From positions 1 through 10,962 of the forward strand of contig JALWEA010000315.1 in assembly GCA_027039465.1 (NCBI GenBank): 10,962 nucleotides of DNA, written 5' to 3'. Below, in pieces: positions 5,269-10,962 of the stretch. How positions within the stretch are numbered: position 1 is the stretch's first letter; each line of letters opens with the position of its first letter. Below the pieces are notes generated by a model that was not told the origin of the DNA, did no database searches, and saw nothing but the letters and a program-made list of their open reading frames with translations. The position numbers and the translations under genes were made by a program. This DNA comes from Calditrichia bacterium. GTDB taxonomy: Bacteria > Calditrichota > Calditrichia > Calditrichales > Calditrichaceae.

Positions 5269-7205
5269 TCGTCAATTCCCGTCTCCACCTGCTTGCCGCC
5301 GAAACGAACGATCAGGAACAAGACCACAAATCCGGTTAGCAATGTAATCCATTCATTAACACTAAAGCCCACAAACAGGTAACCGATAAACACGCTTACC
5401 CCGGCCGCAATAAAAGCGTACGGCAACTGGGTACGCACATGATCCACATGATCGGCGCCCGAGGCCATGGACGACATGATGGTCGTATCGGAAATGGGTG
5501 AACAATGGTCGCCAAATGTTGCCCCGGCAAGCACCGAAGCTATGGAGGCCAGAAAGATGGTATTCTGCAAGGAAACGCTGATGGAAGGATCAAGGCGCGG
5601 TAATTGATAACCCATGGGAATCACAATGGGTAACAAAATAGCCATGGTGCCCCACGAAGTCCCGGTGGAAAGGGAAATGATTCCCGCAATTAAAAAAGAA
5701 AGTACGGGAATCAGATGCGGTGAAAGTAAATTGCGCGTAATGGCGATAACGTACTCGGCGGTTTGTAAATCGGTACAAATGTTGCCGATAGACCAGGCCA
5801 AAGTTAAAATGATGGCGGCAATCACCATGGCTTTTACCCCGCCAATCCAGGCCATTAACGATTGATTTATAGTCAACAACCTTTGTCCGATTGCCAAAAT
5901 AATTGCCACAATGCCGCCCAGAAATGAGGCCCACATCAATACGGCAAACGAATCGGCCTGCCCGATAACGGTACTAATATAATGAAGCTTACTTAAGTTT
6001 GCATGAAGCAGGCCCTGACTTTGCGCATTGTAATATCCGGTAAACCACAAACCTAACAGCGTGGTAAGAATAACCGTACTAACGGGAATAAAAGCATTGT
6101 ACCAGCGTAAAGGAATATCCGGAGCCGGTTTTAATTCGTTGTTGTCCAAATCGGCTAAAGGCACGGCGCCCTGTCGCAACACACTTCCTTGCGTGTAAGC
6201 GCGTCTTTCCGCTTTAAACATGGAAAACAGATCCCTTCCGGTCAAAGCAACAAATAATCCGAAGGCCAGGGAAAAGAGCGGATAAAAATTGTACGGGATG
6301 GTTTTAAAAAACGTAATGTAGGCATTGGTATTAAGCCCGATGGTCTTAAAGGCATCATTCATTAAACTCAACTGGTAACCGATCCATGTGGAAATGATGG
6401 CAATATTGGCCACCGGAGCAGCCGTTGAATCCACCAAATAGGATAGCTTTTCGCGGCTGATGCGTAGTTTATCGGTCAAAGGGCGCATGGTGTTGCCCAC
6501 GATTAATGTGTTGGCATAATCATCAAAAAAAATCAAAACGCCCATTAGCCAGGTAGCCAACTGTCCTCGTCTTCGGTCGGAGGCAAAACGCTTTAAGCGC
6601 ATCACAATACCTTGCGTTCCGCCCGATTTGGAAATGACCCCGACCATACCTCCCAAAGCCAAACTAAACATCAAAATGGCCATTCGTTCTTCATTGGCCG
6701 GAGCTTTGCCGATGTATTTGGTGAGCGAGAATAAGAATCCCGTGAACGGATTGTAATTAAAAATAAACGTACTGCCTAACCATATCCCTGCAAATAATGC
6801 CAAAATCACTTGCCGAAACAAAAGCGCAAACAAAATGGCAATGGCCGGCGGCAGCAAACTAAACCAGCCCGGAATAACCGTGAAACTCTTTTCCCAATTT
6901 AATTGCGGTGCACGTAAAATGAATTTTCCCGAAGAAGGAAATCTGAAAGTGTCGATTTGAATGGAATTTGCCTGAGAACTTTTTTTGAAAGCAAGGGTTT
7001 TTTTGAAAGAAGGATTTTCTTTTGAAATCAGATAAAATCGCAAATTGGAATCCAAGGGCGCTACAGTCAATGTTAAGGAGTAATCCACTCCGGTAAGATA
7101 AACCGGCTTCTTGTTTTTCAATTGAATTTTCGAAGCTTGAACCGGATGAATCCAAAACAATAAAAATAAAACAAACGAACCGAACGCAAAAAAGGCAGAT
7201 TTCAT
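5262..7205 (-). CDS. NhaC-family Na+/H+ antiporter with exported N-terminal domain
   Basis: This 647-residue protein is an inner-membrane cation/proton antiporter of the NhaC family. The ATG at 7205 has GAGGGG five bases upstream. Residues 1-24 resemble a signal peptide (ending ...PVQA). A hydrophilic, beta-rich segment of about 85 residues follows (25-110), and the membrane domain starts at GWFSLLPPAIAILFALLF (113-130). About a dozen hydrophobic segments follow. Family-type motifs are FFDDYANTLIVGNTMRPLTD (226-245), VDSTAAPVANIAIIST (258-273), STGTSWGT (513-520) and FGDHCSPISDTT (564-575), which carry the polar and acidic residues expected in the transport path. Typical NhaC proteins are shorter and begin near the membrane domain, so the exported domain is an add-on. 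Exchanged ion is not decided by sequence; Na+/H+ is the family default. The stop codon lies inside a heptamer repeat. Confidence 0.88.
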   Translation of the reverse strand: MKSAFFAFGSFVLFLLFWIHPVQASKIQLKNKKPVYLTGVDYSLTLTVAPLDSNLRFYLISKENPSFKKTLAFKKSSQANSIQIDTFRFPSSGKFILRAPQLNWEKSFTVIPGWFSLLPPAIAILFALLFRQVILALFAGIWLGSTFIFNYNPFTGFLFSLTKYIGKAPANEERMAILMFSLALGGMVGVISKSGGTQGIVMRLKRFASDRRRGQLATWLMGVLIFFDDYANTLIVGNTMRPLTDKLRISREKLSYLVDSTAAPVANIAIISTWIGYQLSLMNDAFKTIGLNTNAYITFFKTIPYNFYPLFSLAFGLFVALTGRDLFSMFKAERRAYTQGSVLRQGAVPLADLDNNELKPAPDIPLRWYNAFIPVSTVILTTLLGLWFTGYYNAQSQGLLHANLSKLHYISTVIGQADSFAVLMWASFLGGIVAIILAIGQRLLTINQSLMAWIGGVKAMVIAAIILTLAWSIGNICTDLQTAEYVIAITRNLLSPHLIPVLSFLIAGIISLSTGTSWGTMAILLPIVIPMGYQLPRLDPSISVSLQNTIFLASIASVLAGATFGDHCSPISDTTIMSSMASGADHVDHVRTQLPYAFIAAGVSVFIGYLFVGFSVNEWITLLTGFVVLFLIVRFGGKQVETGIDEG

Positions 7206-7359
7206 TTGTGCCCCTCGGAAAGGAATTCACCTTAATTATTAAAAGAAATTTTTGAAAAAATTCCGTGATCTCAGGATTTTCTTAATTTTTGAATATTCGG
7301 CGCTGAGTTCTACTCACCCGATAATGATGACTAAATCCATGTTGATCACCAAATTACGT

Positions 7360-7386
7360 CCCCCTCTCTTCGAAGAAGAGAGGGGG
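7360..7386. repeat. Perfect 12-bp-stem palindrome
   Basis: CCCCCTCTCTTC (7360-7371), loop GAA, and GAAGAGAGGGGG (7375-7386) are fully complementary, and the right arm is followed by AATGAGGGGGTGAGTT. It lies about 155 bases upstream of one gene start and 275 of the other, with no T-tract, so a terminator role is unlikely. It looks like a dispersed palindromic repeat. Confidence 0.65.
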
Positions 7387-7512
7387 AATGAGGGGGTGAG
7401 TTAAACATCGCAAATTAATTTTTCAAAGTTTTCTAAAAAATTAAACTTAAGCGAAAACCGCTTTCATCACAAAAATTTGTAAATTGATTTGTATGCTTTT
7501 CAGGAAGCGACA

Positions 7513-7530
7513 TCCGGTGAGACCACCGGA
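7513..7530 (+). promoter_or_regulatory. GC-rich hairpin in the GWxTD leader region
   Basis: TCCGGTG (7513-7519), loop AGAC, and CACCGGA (7524-7530) form a perfect 7-bp stem in otherwise AT-rich DNA, about 130 bases before the GWxTD start. It could be a leader RNA element or an operator. I do not recognise a known riboswitch class. Confidence 0.3.
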
Positions 7531-7627
7531 GAAAATTCAATACTATGAAAAAATTCAGCCCTTCCTTCAATTAAAATCCCTTTAAACGGTGATTTTATGA
7601 GCGATTACTTGATTTGCAAATTAAGAG

Positions 7628-7651
7628 CCTTTAAATTCTTAATTTAAAAGG
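7628..7651 (+). promoter_or_regulatory. Hairpin that could mask the GWxTD ribosome binding site
   Basis: CCTTTAAATT (7628-7637) can pair with AATTTAAAAGG (7641-7651) across a CTT loop with one bulged A. The right arm contains AAAAGGA, the ribosome binding site of the ATG at 7661. A competing pairing, TTAAGA (7621-7626) with TCTTAA (7637-7642), would free it. The stems are AU-rich and weak. Confidence 0.3.
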
Positions 7652-7660
7652 ATTATAGAT

Positions 7661-8926
7661 ATGATCAAACGAATTCTCTTGTTAATATTCATAGCGATTG
7701 TCTTTGCTCAGGCTCAATTATTGCGACCTGTTGAACAGCGCAAAACCCGTTACGGCTTCAAAGTGGATCGGGAACCGCCGATTACTTATCAGTTGTTTGT
7801 GCATCGTACCAAAAACTGGAAGCCAGTTTTGTTGATTGCCGTCAGTATTCAAAACGATAAATTACAATTCGAGAAAAAAGACGATCATTATCAAAGCAGT
7901 TACAGAGTTACTATTGCGGTGCGGCAAAAAGAAAAATTAGTAACCCAAAACACCTGGGATGAACAAGCTTCAACCGATAATTTCAAAGAGACGAACTCAA
8001 AATCAAAATACCAATACCGGATGTACCGACTGCCTGTTTTTAATCGGGATTGGGACGGCCCTCATGTCGGTTCGTTTCAGTTCTATCTTGAAATCAGAGA
8101 CCTGGTTTCCAATCAAATTAATCGTTTCAAGAAAAAGTTTGTCATTGAAAAAGACATGGATCCGGCGGCGACGGAAATTGCTTTTTTACGACGCTCCTGT
8201 AAAAAAGATACCATTGAATTAACCGGAAGCGGTGAGATTCTGAAATTCAATAAACCCGCCTGGGCTTTTTTACGCGCCAAAAACACAAAAGTCCCAAAGC
8301 TTACGTTTAATGCCCGCATTTACTTTAATGACGAAGACGTGGGCGATAAATTGATTTACCAAAAATTCTTCGATGTCCCTGGCGATAGCGGGATTTTCAG
8401 TTTGTGTTTTCCTTTACCTTACGATTCGTTGGATGAAGGTAAATACTTGCTGCGCATTAGTACCGATACGTGGAAAAAGGAAAAGAAATTTCGGGTCATT
8501 TGGTTTGCCAAGCCCACTTATTTGTACAAATACGATTTGGCCATCAGGCCGATGCAATATCTTTTGGACGAAAAAACTTACAAACGGGTTAAACATTTAA
8601 GTTACAAAGAATTAAAGAAGTGGTTCAAAGCTTATTGGAAAAAGCGCGATCCCACTCCGGGAACCGTTTACAACGAATTAATGGTGGAATTTTTCCGCCG
8701 CGTTGCTGAGGCCAACCGCAAGTTTTCCACCCGACATCGCGAAGGCTGGGAAACGGATCGAGGTCGTATTTACATCCTTTACGGCAAACCGACCAAAATC
8801 GATGATCATCGTTATGCCACCGACACCCGCCCTTATCAGGTTTGGGTTTACGGTGACAGTTTGCAATTTTTATTCGTTGATAAAAACGGAAACGGAGAAT
8901 TTAATCTTGTAACGGTAAAAAAATAG
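7661..8926 (+). CDS. Exported GWxTD-domain protein of unknown function
   Basis: The 421-residue product starts with a clear signal peptide (MIKRILLLIFIAIVFAQAQ, residues 1-19) and has AAAAGGA upstream of the ATG. No cysteine follows the signal, so it is probably not a lipoprotein. The body is rich in basic and aromatic residues and appears beta-rich (about 25-280); a more helical, lysine-rich stretch follows (about 305-350). The C-terminal GWxTD domain begins at residue 362 (GWETDRGRIYILYGKP) and runs to the end, with the usual QVWVY and FLFVDKNGNGEF segments. GWxTD is a recurrent domain of FCB-group exported proteins whose function I do not know. The next gene starts 14 bases after the stop, so the two are almost certainly co-transcribed. 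Confidence 0.88.
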   Translation: MIKRILLLIFIAIVFAQAQLLRPVEQRKTRYGFKVDREPPITYQLFVHRTKNWKPVLLIAVSIQNDKLQFEKKDDHYQSSYRVTIAVRQKEKLVTQNTWDEQASTDNFKETNSKSKYQYRMYRLPVFNRDWDGPHVGSFQFYLEIRDLVSNQINRFKKKFVIEKDMDPAATEIAFLRRSCKKDTIELTGSGEILKFNKPAWAFLRAKNTKVPKLTFNARIYFNDEDVGDKLIYQKFFDVPGDSGIFSLCFPLPYDSLDEGKYLLRISTDTWKKEKKFRVIWFAKPTYLYKYDLAIRPMQYLLDEKTYKRVKHLSYKELKKWFKAYWKKRDPTPGTVYNELMVEFFRRVAEANRKFSTRHREGWETDRGRIYILYGKPTKIDDHRYATDTRPYQVWVYGDSLQFLFVDKNGNGEFNLVTVKK

Positions 8927-8940
8927 AAAGAAGAGGTACA

Positions 8941-9969
8941 ATGGAATTCGAGCACGTTCGTGTAGCAGTTATTGGAGTCGGGCATCTTGGCAGCATACAA
9001 GCTAAATTATACAAAGAAGTTCCGGAAGCCGGTTTGGTTGGCATTTATGATATCGATCAGGAGAAGGCACAAAAATTAGCGCATGAATTGGGCGTGAAAG
9101 CTTTTCGCTCGTTGGATGAGCTTTGGCCCGAGGTTGATGCGGTCAATGTGGTTACACCCACAACCACCCATTATCAAATTGCCAAAGAAGCGCTCAACCA
9201 GGGCAAACACGTCTTTATCGAAAAACCGGTTACGGAAAAAACCATGCAGGCGGAGGAGCTAAAGAATATTGCGCAAGAAAAAAATCGCATCATCCAGGTG
9301 GGACATGTCGAGCGTTTCAATCCGGCGATTCTTTCGTTGGCCGATGTGCCCATTCAACCGATATTTATCGAAGCGCATCGCTTGGCCATGTTTAATCCCC
9401 GCGGTACCGATGTGGCGGTAGTGCTGGATTTAATGATTCATGACATCGATCTGATTCTGCATTTCATCAAAAGCAAACCGACCCGCATTTTGGCAAACGG
9501 CGTCGGCGTGGTTTCCGATACCATCGATATTGCCAATGCGCGCATTGAATTTGAAAACGGCTGCGTTGCCAATTTAACCGCCAGCCGCATTTCGGCCAAG
9601 AAAATGCGTAAGATGCGTATCTTTCAAAAAGATGCTTATATTTCCATGGATTTCAATGACGGTGTGGCCGATATTTTTTATCTTGAGAACCAAGGGCATT
9701 CTTTGTTTGAAAACGGAACGTTGGCCCTATCGTTAGGCCAAATTGATGCGGGTTCCGTTAAAAAAGATATTAAATACAACCGCCTGCACCGGGATAACGT
9801 TAATCCGTTAAGAGAAGAATTGGTCAGTTTTATTGATGCGGTTAAAAACGGTTTAAAACCGGCCGTAACGATTGACGAGGGTTTAAGCGCTTTGAAGCTG
9901 GCTTATAATATTTTAAAACAAATAGACCGGCATCAGGAATATTTAAAAAAACATTCGAACTTAAATTAA
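8941..9969 (+). CDS. Gfo/Idh/MocA family NAD(P)-dependent oxidoreductase
   Basis: The 342-residue protein has the two-domain plan of this family. An N-terminal Rossmann domain carries VAVIGVGHLGS (residues 8-18), with the acidic YDID at the end of the second strand (36-39) that usually favours NAD over NADP. EKP follows at 94-96 (FIEKPVT), and then the substrate domain with GHVERFNPA (121-129) and DLMIHDID (163-170), where Asp163 and His167 match the family catalytic Asp/His pair. AAGAGG lies just upstream of the ATG, and the gene follows the GWxTD gene by 14 bases. The family oxidises or reduces sugars, inositols and similar polyols. The GHVERFNPA wording is reminiscent of the subgroup found near lipid A genes (GnnA-like UDP-GlcNAc oxidases), but that is only a suggestion; the substrate is not readable. 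Confidence 0.9.
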   Translation: MEFEHVRVAVIGVGHLGSIQAKLYKEVPEAGLVGIYDIDQEKAQKLAHELGVKAFRSLDELWPEVDAVNVVTPTTTHYQIAKEALNQGKHVFIEKPVTEKTMQAEELKNIAQEKNRIIQVGHVERFNPAILSLADVPIQPIFIEAHRLAMFNPRGTDVAVVLDLMIHDIDLILHFIKSKPTRILANGVGVVSDTIDIANARIEFENGCVANLTASRISAKKMRKMRIFQKDAYISMDFNDGVADIFYLENQGHSLFENGTLALSLGQIDAGSVKKDIKYNRLHRDNVNPLREELVSFIDAVKNGLKPAVTIDEGLSALKLAYNILKQIDRHQEYLKKHSNLN

Positions 9970-10029
9970 GCGGTCTCTTCCAAAAGCCGAAACGGATGAT
10001 GCGTTGGATTTGAGTTTTAGCAGAGCCTT

Positions 10030-10053
10030 GCTTAACCGGGAAGCCGTTTAAGC
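10030..10053 (+). promoter_or_regulatory. Strong hairpin in the gap before the PLP-enzyme gene
   Basis: GCTTAACCGG (10030-10039), loop GAAG, and CCGTTTAAGC (10044-10053) pair at nine of ten positions. It sits 61 bases after the oxidoreductase stop and 40 before the next ATG, followed by an A-rich rather than T-rich stretch, so it is not a standard terminator. It could mark an mRNA processing or stability site between the two genes. Confidence 0.45.
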
Positions 10054-10093
10054 GATAGGATAAAAATAAAATCTTTGACATGAGGAGAAAATA

Positions 10094-10962
10094 ATGCATT
10101 CAAATCCCATTACCATTGAAAACGTCAAAAATTTTATTGTCGGGTATGATCGGCAAGTGCCCACATTCGGTGGTGCTTTGAAGCGTTACATTAATTTGGA
10201 TAATGCTGCCAGTACGCCAACCTTAAAACCGGTTTTGGACTCGATCAATGCTTTCATGCCCTGGTATTCCAGCATTCATCGCGGTACGGGATTTAAATCG
10301 CAATTGAGCACGCACATCTTTGAGCAAACGCGCGATATTATTTTGAAACATTGCCACATCCACGATGATCAACACGTGGTCATTTACGGTAAAAATACGA
10401 CGGAACTGATTAACAAAGTTGCGCGTCGTTTAAATACCAAGCCGGATGAAGTTGTAATGACAACTTTGATGGAACACCATTCCAACGATTTACCCTGGCG
10501 CAAGAATCAAAAAGTGGTTTTTATTGAAACCTACGAGCACGGTTTGCTGGAATTGGATGATTTGGAAAAGAAACTTAAAGAATTTAAAGGGAAGGTAAAA
10601 TTAGTCGCAGTCACCGGCGCATCCAATGTAACCGGGCTTATTAATCCCATTCACGAAATAGCCCGTCTTGTTCATGCTTACGGAGCGCAAATTTTAGTGG
10701 ACGGCGCCCAATTAACGCCCCACCGTGATATTGACATGCGACCGCAAGATGACGACGAACATATCGACTTTCTCGTGATGTCCGCACATAAGTTTTACGC
10801 CCCTTACGGTCAGGGCGCGTTAATTGCCGACAAGGCGGCTTTCATGGAAGGTGAACCGGATCAGGTTGGCGGCGGCACGATTGAATTGGTCGATCGGGAT
10901 TACATTTATTGGGCCGAACCTCCGGAAAAGGAAGAAGCCGGAACGCCCAATGTAGTCGGTGC
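10094..10962 (+). CDS. Class V (cysteine desulfurase-fold) PLP-dependent enzyme, 3' end outside window
   Basis: 289 complete codons are present before the window ends. The ATG at 10094 has TGAGGAG six bases upstream, and an in-frame TGA at 10076-10078 rules out a longer start. Fold-type I class V motifs are clear: LDNAASTP (residues 35-42), SSIHRGTG (59-66), the cofactor-stacking histidine region EHHSNDLPWR (127-136), VDGAQ (202-206) with the pyridine-binding Asp203, and SAHKFYAPYGQGAL (230-243), where Lys233 is the expected PLP lysine. The order and spacing follow SufS/CsdA-type cysteine desulfurases and selenocysteine lyases. The desulfurase catalytic Cys lies in the missing C-terminal part, so sulfur transfer cannot be confirmed; an aminotransferase or lyase remains possible. 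It is probably co-transcribed with the oxidoreductase, though the 124-bp gap with a hairpin could give it separate control. Confidence 0.88.
   Translation, partial: MHSNPITIENVKNFIVGYDRQVPTFGGALKRYINLDNAASTPTLKPVLDSINAFMPWYSSIHRGTGFKSQLSTHIFEQTRDIILKHCHIHDDQHVVIYGKNTTELINKVARRLNTKPDEVVMTTLMEHHSNDLPWRKNQKVVFIETYEHGLLELDDLEKKLKEFKGKVKLVAVTGASNVTGLINPIHEIARLVHAYGAQILVDGAQLTPHRDIDMRPQDDDEHIDFLVMSAHKFYAPYGQGALIADKAAFMEGEPDQVGGGTIELVDRDYIYWAEPPEKEEAGTPNVVG

Larger units (their letters stand above)
7206..7660. other. Divergent intergenic region
   Basis: These 455 bases separate the divergently transcribed antiporter and GWxTD genes, so both promoters should be here; I cannot choose convincing hexamers in the AT-rich background. 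It holds a perfect palindrome (7360-7386), a GC-rich hairpin (7513-7530) and a hairpin covering the GWxTD ribosome binding site (7628-7651). Two tiny open frames (7545-7574 and 7597-7647) have no supporting features. Confidence 0.6.

Noticed and set aside
7545..7647. Small leader peptides (10 and 17 codons) before the GWxTD gene
   Set aside because: Neither has a good ribosome binding site or a codon bias that suggests attenuation; the second is noted only as overlapping the hairpin.

Overview
The window looks like a chromosomal segment from a Gram-negative bacterium of moderate GC in or near the Bacteroidota/Chlorobiota/Calditrichota (FCB) assemblage. The pointers are a GWxTD-domain lipoprotein-like/secreted protein, a large secreted Asp-box beta-propeller of the kind common in FCB secretomes, and a long, eukaryote-like urocanate hydratase. 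This placement is inference from gene content. Caldithrix-like bacteria are a reasonable guess, but nothing in the window proves it.

Layout. Positions 1-1419 (minus strand) hold the N-terminal 473 codons of a secreted Asp-box/BNR propeller that runs off the left edge. Positions 1420-2585 hold no gene I can support; they are a mosaic of palindromic and short-period repeats, plus the propeller's promoter region. Positions 2586-4613 (minus) encode long-type urocanate hydratase (histidine catabolism). Positions 4614-5261 hold a ~158 bp tandem array and heptamer repeats. Positions 5262-7205 (minus) encode an NhaC-family Na+/H+ antiporter with an unusual exported N-terminal domain. Positions 7206-7660 form a divergent intergenic region with several hairpins. 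From 7661 to the right edge, three plus-strand genes lie in a row: a GWxTD-domain exported protein of unknown function, a Gfo/Idh/MocA oxidoreductase 14 bp later, and, after a 124 bp gap, a class V (cysteine-desulfurase fold) PLP enzyme cut by the window end.

How the genes relate. The antiporter and urocanase share a strand, but about 650 bp of repeats separates them, so they are probably independent units. No other hut gene is visible. GWxTD protein plus oxidoreductase is a convincing transcription unit; the PLP enzyme may be co-transcribed past a strong hairpin. An oxidoreductase/PLP-enzyme pair suggests small-molecule or sugar modification, but no substrate can be read from the sequence.

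The most unusual content is non-coding. Two gene-free gaps on the left half are built from the same small repertoire of modules: CAGTTCC heptamers, TTAACCC/TTCAACC 7-8 bp arrays, CGGAT-phased blocks and ACGAATAACG blocks. They sit directly behind the stop codons of hutU and the antiporter, and in one case overlap the stop codon. I found no convincing new defence, mobile or RNA-guided system.
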